45,821 nt of DNA from Acetobacteraceae bacterium (lineage in GTDB: Bacteria > Pseudomonadota > Alphaproteobacteria > Acetobacterales > Acetobacteraceae), in NCBI GenBank assembly GCA_025352375.1, contig JANXTL010000019.1:1-45821 (forward strand), written 5' to 3'. Numbering within the stretch: position 1 is the stretch's first letter; every line of letters begins with the position of its first letter. The notes below the pieces were generated by a model, which saw only the letters and a program-made list of their open reading frames with translations, did not search any database and had not been told where the DNA came from. Below, in pieces: positions 16,262-24,512 of the stretch. Made by a program: the position numbers and the translations under genes.

Positions 16262-18334
16262 ATGAGCGTCATATTGGTCCAGCCAGGACGCCCGATGTCG
16301 ACGGGCGCCCATGGCGTTGCGCTATGGCAGCAATTGGGATCGACCGCCACGCCTGCGCCACCATTGACGGCACAGCCGACATCGATTCCTGGACTGACCG
16401 GCTGGTGGGACGCCGGCACGACGAATGACCTGGCCGGACCGACTGGTACCGCCGTCGCCGGATGGAACCAAGCCGTTGGTGCGGTCGTCGATCGGTCTGG
16501 CAGCTCGCACGCTTTATTTCCCTTCTCCTTCGCGACCCCGGTTGGCCCACCGTTGGGATCCGCACGGCTGGCGGGATTGTTGGGCGGCCTGGGTCGGCCC
16601 GCTTCGGTCTCCAACCCGTTAACACCGCCACTGGATCCCGATCTCGGCTTTCAGCTACCCGCATCTGTTGTGAACTGGAATGGGTCTTGGACCTGGTATT
16701 TCGTTTGGTCCCGGCCGAACTGGCGGCTAGGTTCGGGGCGCGACGCTAACCCGATCACATTGCTATCGGTGGGTGGCCTGCCGGTACTCCAGGGCGATAG
16801 TCTGGGTGGTACCAATCGCCTCGTCCTGTTTCCAGGATCGGCACAGACCGTTCTCAGCCAAGCACTTACTCGACGACACACGCACTCCGTCGTTTTGCAA
16901 ATGCAGGCAGGGGGAGGTGTCAGCGTGTGGCTGGACGGGACGCAGGTCGCGACCTCCGCCGCTTCGCCGCAGATACCGCAAAACGCTTCGCCCGTTCTGT
17001 TCCTACATGATGGGACCCTGCTTGGCGGCGCCCAATGCTGGTTTCATGAGGCCGCCTGTTGGTCTCGCGCATTGACGCCAACTGAAATAGTGCAGGTTCT
17101 ATCCTATGCCTCCAGATGGAGCCGCGGGAACCGCCGCGCTGTGGCGCTGCTGATCGATGGGCAGTCCAATGCCGTCAACTACGCGCTGAATGACGGCGCA
17201 GGTGCGCTGCTCGCCCAGGGCGTCGCGTGGTACACAGGCGCCCTGTCATACGGCATCATTGCATCGACGGGCAACGCGACCAGCTATACCTTGCAAAGCG
17301 GACACGGCATTTATGCCGTGTCCAATGGCAACTATCCTGGGAGCTTCCTGCAAGACCCGCTGGATGGGTCCAATCCGTTAACCTGGAGCGCGGGTACGGA
17401 CGGCCTCGCCGTTCAACAAGCGCTATCGGCTCTGGCATCCTACGATGCGTCCGACATATGTGCCATCGTCTGGCCATGGAACGAGACGGACAGTCTGCGC
17501 AACTACGGCGAGCTTGGCACGTTTACCGCCGCTGCCAAGCGTTTCCTGGCACTGGAGCGCGGGATGCTGAGCCGCCAGGCCGCCAACCTGCCGCTGATCT
17601 GGTGGAATGCGATCCCTTATGGCTCCGCCGGAGGGATGCAGATGCACAGAGCGGCAGTCGCGGCATTGGCTGCCGACCCGACGCAGAATGTCGTCGTTGG
17701 CAACGCTCAAACCTCCGATAGCAATCCACGTGGATCCTCCTGGGACCCGACCACGGGTATCGCGACGGGCGGCGACATCGCCCATCGCGATAGTTTGGAC
17801 AATCAACGCTTCGCCCGGCTCGCCGCACCGGTTGTCGCACGGGCGCTGATTGCCAGTGGCATGGCCGACTCGATTTCGAATGTCCCGGTTGGCTTGCCGT
17901 CGATCGGCGGCCCAAGGATCGTTCATGCGTATCGGCAGTCGAATACCTCGGTGATACTGACAATACAGCACGACAGCGGCGCCGACCTGAAAGTGCCTCT
18001 ACGGGCGGCATTGGGTGTTGGGTTTGCCGTAACGGACGGAGGGACGCCAAGCGCACCTGCTACGGTCGTCAATGCCACAGCCTGCGTGCGGATCGACTCC
18101 ACACATCTAGCTCTGACATTGGCCAGCCCGATAACCAATATTTCAGCATCTTGCAGCGTTTATTATCCCTACGGTAGCGCAACTATAGGGCGAGGAAACG
18201 CGGTCACAGATAACTATTCGACCTGCAGGAAACCCGCGGGATGGGACATCGCGGCCGATCTGGGTACTGCCTGGAGGCTGGATTACCCACTGGCCGCGAC
18301 GTTCATCCCTGTGCCGCTGAGCGACACCCCATAA
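16262..18334 (+). CDS. tail-associated SGNH/sialate-O-acetylesterase-like esterase with lectin-like domain
   Basis: A 690-aa protein ending the tail block. Residues 40-285 look like a LamG/concanavalin-type beta-jelly roll: GLTGWWDAG, HTHSVVLQMQAGGGVSVWLDG, and FHEAACWSRALTPTEIVQVL are standard phrases. From residue 293 an SGNH hydrolase begins: LLIDGQSNAV (catalytic Ser302, block I), WPWNETDS (Asn407, analogous to the WxxGExD block of sialate-acetylesterases) and GGDIAHRDSLDNQRFA (Asp505 and His508, DxxH block). All members of the triad are therefore visible. Residues 545-690 form a C-terminal beta domain. It probably removes O-acetyl groups from capsule or LPS sugars so the tail can reach its receptor. 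It starts immediately after the fibre stop. Confidence 0.8.
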   Translation: MSVILVQPGRPMSTGAHGVALWQQLGSTATPAPPLTAQPTSIPGLTGWWDAGTTNDLAGPTGTAVAGWNQAVGAVVDRSGSSHALFPFSFATPVGPPLGSARLAGLLGGLGRPASVSNPLTPPLDPDLGFQLPASVVNWNGSWTWYFVWSRPNWRLGSGRDANPITLLSVGGLPVLQGDSLGGTNRLVLFPGSAQTVLSQALTRRHTHSVVLQMQAGGGVSVWLDGTQVATSAASPQIPQNASPVLFLHDGTLLGGAQCWFHEAACWSRALTPTEIVQVLSYASRWSRGNRRAVALLIDGQSNAVNYALNDGAGALLAQGVAWYTGALSYGIIASTGNATSYTLQSGHGIYAVSNGNYPGSFLQDPLDGSNPLTWSAGTDGLAVQQALSALASYDASDICAIVWPWNETDSLRNYGELGTFTAAAKRFLALERGMLSRQAANLPLIWWNAIPYGSAGGMQMHRAAVAALAADPTQNVVVGNAQTSDSNPRGSSWDPTTGIATGGDIAHRDSLDNQRFARLAAPVVARALIASGMADSISNVPVGLPSIGGPRIVHAYRQSNTSVILTIQHDSGADLKVPLRAALGVGFAVTDGGTPSAPATVVNATACVRIDSTHLALTLASPITNISASCSVYYPYGSATIGRGNAVTDNYSTCRKPAGWDIAADLGTAWRLDYPLAATFIPVPLSDTP

Positions 18335-18342
18335 TAGAGCCC

Positions 18343-18693
18343 TTATTCAACCGGCACGAAAATGGAGTGCCGCATCTTGCCGCCGATCGACTGCGACAGA
18401 TGCCCCTTTCCACGAATGTCTTCCACCAGGATCACCTCCCCAGCGCCGATTTCCCGAGCCTCTCCGTCGCTTGCGGTAATCTTCACGCCACCGTCGAGAT
18501 TGACGATGTATTGACGGCGCGGCGCCGGGTGCCAACTCAGGTCGTAATCACCCGCGGTTTCGCGGAAGATGATGCCGGTGGCTGGCAGGCGTTCCGACAG
18601 CTTGCTGCCATTCCGTTCCTGGACCCATTCGACTTCGATATCGCGCCAGTGGGTGTCACCAGCATCGTCGACGTAGATGTTGTGAATACGCAT
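18343..18693 (-). CDS. small cupin-fold protein (copy 2)
   Basis: A 116-aa single-domain cupin. Its core is HPAPRRQYIVNLDGGVKITA, then GEAREIGAGEVILVEDIRGKGH, the two cupin motifs with Gly-rich turn, and a C-terminal strand MRHSIFVPVE. The usual metal-binding His-x-His of motif 1 is incomplete (HPAPRRQ), so metal binding is uncertain. It is the last gene of an operon with CoA-transferase, enoyl-CoA hydratase and a paralogous cupin lying 14 nt upstream. It is highly similar to that paralogue along its whole length, indicating tandem duplication. The function is not established; a small-molecule binding or isomerase/decarboxylase role in the same catabolic pathway is possible. Confidence 0.8.
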   Translation of the reverse strand: MRIHNIYVDDAGDTHWRDIEVEWVQERNGSKLSERLPATGIIFRETAGDYDLSWHPAPRRQYIVNLDGGVKITASDGEAREIGAGEVILVEDIRGKGHLSQSIGGKMRHSIFVPVE

Positions 18694-18707
18694 TCTTGGT
18701 TATTCCT

Positions 18708-19064
18708 CTATTCCAGCGGCAGAAAAATGGAATGTCGCATCTGGTTGTTGACCGATTTCGACAGATGGCCTTTGCCGGTGACATCCTCGACCAGGACGAT
18801 TTCCCCGGCTCCGATGACCCGAGCCTCCCCGTCGCTGGCGGTAAGCTCAACGCCAGCGTCGAGGTTCACGATGTATTGCCGGCGCGGCGCCGGATGCCAC
18901 GGGCGGTCATGCTCGGCCTGCGTTTGCCGAAATATAATGCCGTAGCCTTGTTCAAGGGTCGAGGTTTTCCCCTCAGGTCCTTCCTGCGCCCAATCGACGG
19001 TGATGTCCCGCCAATGCGACTCGCCGTTGGCGTCGCAATAGAGGTTATGGATATGGATCCCCAT
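18708..19064 (-). CDS. small cupin-fold protein (copy 1)
   Basis: A 118-aa cupin nearly collinear with its neighbour at 18343-18693: both share HPAPRRQYIVNLD, SDGEAR.IGAGE, LVEDxxGKGHLS and MRHSIF. It lies 11 nt downstream of the enoyl-CoA hydratase stop, so the four genes (CoA-transferase, hydratase, two cupins) probably form one transcript. Differences concentrate in the N-terminal third (CDANGESHWRDITVDWAQEG versus the equivalent of copy 2) suggesting that substrate or partner contact may differ. No signal peptide or membrane segment. Function unknown beyond the fold. Confidence 0.8.
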   Translation of the reverse strand: MGIHIHNLYCDANGESHWRDITVDWAQEGPEGKTSTLEQGYGIIFRQTQAEHDRPWHPAPRRQYIVNLDAGVELTASDGEARVIGAGEIVLVEDVTGKGHLSKSVNNQMRHSIFLPLE

Positions 19065-19075
19065 TCAACGTTCCC

Positions 19076-19852
19076 CTATTTATTTTGCCAATTCGGTTTG
19101 CGTTTTTCCGCGAAAGCCTTAGGGCCTTCGATGTAGTCCTGGCTTTCGATATTTTCCTGCTGTGCCGGATACACGGTCCGCATTGCCGTTTCCAGTTTTT
19201 GCTCGTCCAGGCCCATGTAGGACGCTTGCTTAGACGCCCTCACGGCCTTGGGCGAGCATTCCATTATCATGCCGGCCCATCGTTTCGCCGCTTCCAAGGC
19301 CTGCCCCTCCGGCACAACTTCGGTGACGAACCCGAGCTCGAAGCCTTCTCGCGCCGGCACGCGTCGGCCCGTGAGAATCATCCCCATCGCTTTCTTGATC
19401 GGGATCGTACGTGGCAATCGGTGCACACCGCCACCCCCCGCGATGAGCCCGACCCTCGGTTCGGGTAACGCGAACACCGCATTTTCAGCCGCGACGATTA
19501 TGTCGCAAGCCAGAGCCGTTTCGAACCCTCCCCCCATCGCTACACCGTTCACCGCAGCGATCATCGGTTTGAAGAGATCGAACCGATGACAAATACCGGC
19601 GAAGCCCCGCGGCCCATTTGGCCGGCGTTTCCCGGCGGCCTGGACCTTCAGGTCGTTGCCGGCGGAGAATGCTCTGCCGCCCGCCCCGGTGATAATCCCC
19701 ACCCACAGATCGTCGCGTGCGGCGAACTCGTCCCACACCGCCGCCAATTCATCGTTGGCATCGGCGTGCAGGGCGTTCAGTACCTCCGGCCGGTTCAGCG
19801 TGACGATGCGAAGCCTGCCTTCGTCCTGCACCGTGCAGTATTCGGTCTTCAT
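19076..19852 (-). CDS. enoyl-CoA hydratase/isomerase family protein
   Basis: A 258-aa crotonase-superfamily enzyme. Visible elements: LNRPEVLNALHADANDEL at the N-terminus, the oxyanion-hole loops AFSAGNDLK (around 61-69) and AAVNGVAMGGG (99-109), and both glutamates used by true hydratases, Glu111 in GGGFETALACD and Glu131 in FALPEPRVGL. Hydratase chemistry on an enoyl-CoA, or a carnitinyl-CoA dehydratase-like reaction, is therefore plausible. The frame runs further upstream, but the ATG at 19852 overlaps the CoA-transferase stop as ATGA and is preceded by AAGGTGATCG, so I chose it. The partner CoA-transferase probably supplies the CoA-thioester substrate. Confidence 0.9.
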   Translation of the reverse strand: MKTEYCTVQDEGRLRIVTLNRPEVLNALHADANDELAAVWDEFAARDDLWVGIITGAGGRAFSAGNDLKVQAAGKRRPNGPRGFAGICHRFDLFKPMIAAVNGVAMGGGFETALACDIIVAAENAVFALPEPRVGLIAGGGGVHRLPRTIPIKKAMGMILTGRRVPAREGFELGFVTEVVPEGQALEAAKRWAGMIMECSPKAVRASKQASYMGLDEQKLETAMRTVYPAQQENIESQDYIEGPKAFAEKRKPNWQNK

Positions 19853-21075
19853 CCCGCGATCACCTTTTCCAATTTCAAGGCTCCGATGGAAGCAGCATCC
19901 ATCTTCAGCCAATCGGCAAGCACCTCGCCGGAATGCTGACCCAGCACCGGCGCCGGGCCGACGGCTGGGGGTGTGCCGCCGAACCGAACCGGCCAACCGC
20001 TCATGACATAATCGCCATTGACTGGATGCTTCATGATCTGGCGGATTTTGCGTTCCTGGAAAGTCTTGTCGTCGGCCAACTCCCGCGTATCCAGTACCGC
20101 ACCGGATGGGATTGTGGCGCCACTGACCATCTGCATCGCAGTGACTTTGTCGTGTTTACGGGTCCATTCGGCGACGATGGCGTCGACCTCCTCGCGCCGT
20201 TCGGTACGCGCCGCCGGCGTCGCATAACGCGCATCCCCGAGCAGATCGTCTCGCCCCATTACTTTCAGCAACCGCGTCCAGTGCTCGGGGTTCGCAGCGG
20301 ACGTGTAAACGTATACATAGTCGTTCGGCCCGCCCCCTTTGCAAGGATACACCCCGATCGGCGGATTTCCGCCGCCGACGGTCTTCGAACCGGCTCGCGG
20401 CGCGGGCTTGCCGTCGGTGCGTTCCATGTACGCGAAGGCGTTGCGAATGTAATGCAGGATCGAATCCTGCATAGCTAGCTGAAGGTGCTCGCCTTGCCCC
20501 GTGCGCATCCGCCGCACGTAGGCACCCAGGATTGAAATCGCCATCAGCATACCGGTGCCGGTATCGCCGATCGTCGCACCCGGTTTGCAGGGCGGACCAT
20601 CTTCCTCACCGGTAACCGACATCAAACCGCCGCAGGCCTGTGCGATCATGTCGAAGGCGAGGCCTTTCTCAAAGGGGCTGCCCGTGCCAAAGCCCTTGAT
20701 CTGACAAAAGATGATGCTCGGGTTGATCGCTTTGACGACGTCGTAGCCAAGGCCAAGCCGCTCGATCGCGCCGGGGGCAAAATTCTCGATCATCACGTCG
20801 GCCTGCTTGACCAGGTTCTTGACGATCTCCAGCCCACGCGGATCCTTCAGATTGACTGCGGTCGAACGTTTGTTCGAGTTGTACTGTAGGAAATAATTGG
20901 CGTCTTTGTCACCGCTGGTGCGGCCAGACGATCGGCCGGGATCGCCGAGGCCGGGATTTTCGACCTTCACGACGTCGGCGCCGAGCCAAGCAAGGGCTTC
21001 GGTGCAAGATGGGCCAGCCTCGAATTGGGTCAGATCGAGGATTTTCAGGCCGGCAAGGCAATTCTCTCCGCTCAT
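19849..21075 (-). CDS. class III CoA-transferase (CaiB/BaiF family)
   Basis: A 408-aa CoA-transferase of family III (formyl-CoA transferase/CaiB-like). The opening LAGLKILDLTQFEAGPSC, then GADVVKVENPGLGDPGR and NSNKRSTAVNLKDPRG are signature stretches. Asp171 in ATIGDTGTGM matches the position of the catalytic Asp that forms the acyl-anhydride intermediate in Frc. Length is typical (about 400 aa). It heads an operon with an overlapping enoyl-CoA hydratase and two cupins, so it probably activates a carboxylic acid by transferring CoA from another acyl-CoA. Directly upstream is a decayed MFS transporter on the same strand that could once have imported the substrate. Confidence 0.92.
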   Translation of the reverse strand: MSGENCLAGLKILDLTQFEAGPSCTEALAWLGADVVKVENPGLGDPGRSSGRTSGDKDANYFLQYNSNKRSTAVNLKDPRGLEIVKNLVKQADVMIENFAPGAIERLGLGYDVVKAINPSIIFCQIKGFGTGSPFEKGLAFDMIAQACGGLMSVTGEEDGPPCKPGATIGDTGTGMLMAISILGAYVRRMRTGQGEHLQLAMQDSILHYIRNAFAYMERTDGKPAPRAGSKTVGGGNPPIGVYPCKGGGPNDYVYVYTSAANPEHWTRLLKVMGRDDLLGDARYATPAARTERREEVDAIVAEWTRKHDKVTAMQMVSGATIPSGAVLDTRELADDKTFQERKIRQIMKHPVNGDYVMSGWPVRFGGTPPAVGPAPVLGQHSGEVLADWLKMDAASIGALKLEKVIAG

Positions 21076-21119
21076 GGCTTTGTTCCCTTTCTTGGTGCGT
21101 TGTCCCCAGCTTAGGCACG

Positions 21120-21641
21120 ACTCCGGACTCCCGGCAATTGCGACGCCACCAAACTACCGCCGCCGCTAAACGAGCCGGCGGCCAGAAAGTCCCGGTGTAA
21201 GCAATCGCTGGGATCGCCGTGTTGGCAAGCGCATGCTGGAGGAAAATCGCCAATCCAGTGGTGCCGCCCCAACAAGGCCGAACAGCAGCAGCGCAAGCCC
21301 TGGTGACACCATCGCAAATCCCATGATGTCGAGCCGGCGCGGCGCCACGGTTTCGTCTCGCGGCAGGACACGCCAGGCAAAGACGATCGCCAACAAGCCA
21401 ACCGGCATGTTGACGAAGAAAGTCCAACGCCAGGGCAAATAGGACAAAATCAGGCCGTCCAGGCCCGGGCCGAGCATCTGGCCGATCATGACGGGCATGA
21501 CCCACTGGATGGTGCCGAGTGGAGCGTGAAACGCCCGTCCGATGGTGTCCAGGCCATCGTCGCGTCGCAGCCCAACAGCAGCGGCCCGCATGTGCACGCA
21601 GCAGCGATGACCCAAACGCGGCGGCCGAAAGTGTCGCTCAT
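21120..21641 (-). pseudogene. decayed DHA2-type MFS drug/solute transporter
   Basis: Fragments of one MFS (EmrB/QacA type) protein are spread over different - strand frames. The start MSDTFGRRVWVIAAACTCGP with LLGCDATM (TM1) is in one frame from 21641. The continuation LDTIGRAFHAPLGTIQWVM, then MLGPGLDGLILSYLPWRWTF, FFVNMPVGLLAIVFAWRVLP and MGFAMVSPGLALLLFGL is in another, ending at 21166. Between GTIQWV and the GLDGLIL segment, TM2-TM4 are missing, and everything after about TM6 has vanished. About 520 nt remain of an expected 1.4-1.5 kb. At least one frameshift, one internal deletion and loss of the 3' two thirds make a functional product impossible. The exact ends are approximate. Confidence 0.82.
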
Positions 21642-21727
21642 TTCAGGTGTCACGGGTTGGGGCGTGGCGGGTTTGCTGCTGTGCAAACCCTGATAACATG
21701 CTGCCAGCAATCAGGAGGAATCAGACA

Positions 21728-22930
21728 ATGGCCCGTATCCCGCTCCGTCACGGCGCCTTCCTGCCGCCGTTTCACCCACTGGATGAAAACCCGGCAGCCT
21801 GTATCGACCGCGACCTGGAACTAATGCAGTGGCTCGACAAGCTTGGCTTTCATGAAGCTTGGATCGGTGAACACCACTCCGCCGGTTGGGAGTTGATTAG
21901 CTCTCCGGAATTGTTCATCGCTGTCGCCGCCGAACGGACGAAATCCATCAAATTCGGAACCGGCGTGATATCCCTTCCGTATCACAACCCGCTGATGGTT
22001 GCGAACCGGATCATTCAGCTCGATCATCATACGCGGGGACGGGTGATGTTCGGGGCCGGCCCTGGCTTACTGGCGTCCGACGCTTTGATGATGGGCATCG
22101 ACCCGGACACCCAGCGCGATCGCATGGCCGAAGCGCTGGACCTGATCCTGCGTCTGTTCAAGGGCGAGACCGTCACCGAAAAGACCGATTGGTACAATTT
22201 CGTTGGCGCCCGAGCCCACATCCTGCCTTACACCAAACCTTACCCCGAGGTCGCCGTCGTCAGCTCGGTTACTCCGTCCGGTGGGCGGTTGGCCGGTAAG
22301 TACGATCTCGCGATGATCTGCGTCGCCGCGACCAACCCATTCGGCTTCGACGCATTAGGCGCCAACTGGAAAATCGCCAACGACCTCGCCGCCGAACACG
22401 GTCGCATGATGGACCCTGCCCGGTTACGGTTGGTCGGGCCGATGCACATCGCCGAAACCCGTGCCAAGGCAATGGAAAATGTGAAATTCGGGTTCGAACG
22501 GTACCTCGGATACCTGAACAACAATCAACTGCGCTTCAACGTTCCAAAGGGATACGACGCGGCCGAATGGTTTATCGAGAACAAATTCGGCGTGATCGGT
22601 ACCCCGGACGATGCGATTGCGCTGATAGAGCGGCTGTACGCCAAACAGGGCGATTTCGGCGTGTTCCTGCAACAGGTGCATAACTGGGCCGACTTCGAAC
22701 AGACCAAGCGATCCTATGAATTGTACCAGCGCTACGTCATGCCGCATTTCTCGTGTGACAACGGGCCGCGGACCGAATCGTTCGATTGGTGCACGGACCA
22801 TCGTGACCTGTTGTCCGAAAAGCGGGCTTCCGCGGCACGGCTGATGTTCGACAAGCATGAAGCCGAGCAAAAAGCCAAGGAATCAGCGACCGAAGTTGCT
22901 CGGCCATTGCCTGGGAAGGACGCCTGGTAA
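21728..22930 (+). CDS. LLM-class flavin-dependent monooxygenase
   Basis: A 400-aa bacterial luciferase-like monooxygenase, a TIM barrel that uses FMNH2 and oxygen. It opens ARIPLRHGAFLPPFHPLDEN, with LDKLGFHEAWIGEHHSAGWE (strand 2 and the EH motif of the family), FGTGVISLPYHNPLMVANRI and RVMFGAGPGLLASDALMMG. The last 60 residues extend beyond the barrel. Although the frame opens at 21647, the ATG at 21728 has AGGAGGA nine bases upstream and fits the family. The gene diverges from the CoA-transferase operon. Relatives oxidise ketones, terpenes or similar organic compounds, and its substrate cannot be deduced. It ends 7 nt from the convergent yejF stop. Confidence 0.9.
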   Translation: MARIPLRHGAFLPPFHPLDENPAACIDRDLELMQWLDKLGFHEAWIGEHHSAGWELISSPELFIAVAAERTKSIKFGTGVISLPYHNPLMVANRIIQLDHHTRGRVMFGAGPGLLASDALMMGIDPDTQRDRMAEALDLILRLFKGETVTEKTDWYNFVGARAHILPYTKPYPEVAVVSSVTPSGGRLAGKYDLAMICVAATNPFGFDALGANWKIANDLAAEHGRMMDPARLRLVGPMHIAETRAKAMENVKFGFERYLGYLNNNQLRFNVPKGYDAAEWFIENKFGVIGTPDDAIALIERLYAKQGDFGVFLQQVHNWADFEQTKRSYELYQRYVMPHFSCDNGPRTESFDWCTDHRDLLSEKRASAARLMFDKHEAEQKAKESATEVARPLPGKDAW

Positions 22931-22937
22931 TCAGCCG

Positions 22938-24512
22938 CTAGGCGAAAGCGGCCGCCATCAGCGCTTTTGTGTAGTCCTCGTGCGGCGTTGCGAAGATCGT
23001 AGCGGCGTCGCCCTCTTCAACCACCCGCCCACCGCGCAGCACGATTACGCGATGGGCCAGGGCTTTGACGACCTTCAGGTCATGGCTGATGAAGAGATAA
23101 GCCAAGCCGTGCCGTGCCTGCAGATCCCGCAGGAGATCGACGATCTGGGCCTGGACCGACATATCGAGCGCGCTGGTGGGCTCATCCAGCACGACGAAGC
23201 GCGGTTTCAGGATCATGGCTCGAGCAACGGCGATGCGCTGACGCTGCCCTCCGCTGAACTCATGTGGGTAACGGTCTGTGCTGTCAGGGGCCAATCCGAC
23301 TTCTTCCAGCACCACGCGGACTCGTTCCATTCTGTCCGCACGGGTCAGCGATGGTTCGTGGATGGTCAATCCCTCGGCAATAATGTCCCCGACCGGTAGA
23401 CGCGGAGACAAACTGCTGTACGGGTCTTGAAAGACGATTTGCATGCGGGCGCGGAGGGCACGCATCGCACCGTTCCGCAAGGTACTCAGATCCTGCCCAA
23501 GGTAGGCCACGCGTCCGACCGCGTGTTCCAATTGCAAGGTTGCCAAGGCCAGCGTGGTTTTCCCCGAGCCTGACTCACCGACCAACCCGACTGTCTCACC
23601 CTCCCGCACGGTGAACGACACGCCGTCCACTGCCTTTACGTTCCCAACAATGCGCCGAAGAATGCCGCGGCGAATTGGGAAGTGAACCTTCACGTTGTCA
23701 GCCGTCAGGACCGTTTGGGCATTGGCGGGAACTGGAACGGGTGCCCCTTTCGGCACCGAGGCCAGTAGCATCCGCGTATAGGGATGCGTCGGTGCCGCGA
23801 AAACCTCGGTCACCGGCCCGGTCTCGACGATCTTCCCATCTTTCATCACCGCGACGCGATCAGCGAAACGACGAACCAGGGCCAGATCGTGGGTGATCAA
23901 CAACAGGGCCAGACCCCGCTCTTTCTTCAGTCCGGCCAGCAAGCGCAATATTTGTGCTTGGATCGTGACATCCAGCGCCGTGGTTGGCTCGTCGGCGATC
24001 AGCAAGGCGGGGTCGTTGGCCAGGGCCATCGCGATCATCACCCGCTGGCGCTGGCCGCCGGAGAACTGGTGGGGAAAAGCCTCTAACCGCGACTCGGCAT
24101 CGGCGAACCCGGCCTGGGTCAGCGCCCGTATAACGCGCGTCCGTATTTGGTCGGCAGGCAAGCGGTGGTGGAGGGTGATGGCCTCGGCAATCTGTAGCCC
24201 TATTCGGTGGAGCGGGTTCAGGCTGGTCATCGGTTCCTGGAATATGATGCCCGCCAGATCGCCTCGCACGCGGTGCAAGGTTGGTGGATCGGCACCGATG
24301 ATCTCCTGCCCATCCAGCGTGACACGACCGGTCGGGTTCGTGCCGCCGGCCGGTAACAACTGTAAAAGCGAAAGCGCTGTCAGGGATTTTCCGGATCCAG
24401 ACTCGCCCACCAGCGCCAACGTTTCCCCGCGCTCCAGGTTGAATGACACCCCGTCGACGACCCGCTTCGCCCCGAACGCGACCGAGAGGTTCTGAACCTC
24501 GACCAGACTCAT
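22938..24512 (-). CDS. yejF: peptide ABC transporter, double ATP-binding protein YejF
   Basis: A 524-aa ATPase with two fused nucleotide-binding domains, as usual for YejF. NBD1 has Walker A GESGSGKS (36-43), signature FSGGQRQRV and Walker B LLIADEPTTALD. NBD2 repeats GESGSGKT, FSGGQRQRI and FVVLDEPTSALD. The linker contains THPYTRMLLASVP, the oligopeptide-transporter motif. It powers import by the YejBE permease from the SBP YejA; in enterobacteria the system takes up peptides including microcin C. It is the last gene of the operon and its start overlaps the yejE stop by 4 nt. All catalytic motifs are intact. Confidence 0.95.
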   Translation of the reverse strand: MSLVEVQNLSVAFGAKRVVDGVSFNLERGETLALVGESGSGKSLTALSLLQLLPAGGTNPTGRVTLDGQEIIGADPPTLHRVRGDLAGIIFQEPMTSLNPLHRIGLQIAEAITLHHRLPADQIRTRVIRALTQAGFADAESRLEAFPHQFSGGQRQRVMIAMALANDPALLIADEPTTALDVTIQAQILRLLAGLKKERGLALLLITHDLALVRRFADRVAVMKDGKIVETGPVTEVFAAPTHPYTRMLLASVPKGAPVPVPANAQTVLTADNVKVHFPIRRGILRRIVGNVKAVDGVSFTVREGETVGLVGESGSGKTTLALATLQLEHAVGRVAYLGQDLSTLRNGAMRALRARMQIVFQDPYSSLSPRLPVGDIIAEGLTIHEPSLTRADRMERVRVVLEEVGLAPDSTDRYPHEFSGGQRQRIAVARAMILKPRFVVLDEPTSALDMSVQAQIVDLLRDLQARHGLAYLFISHDLKVVKALAHRVIVLRGGRVVEEGDAATIFATPHEDYTKALMAAAFA

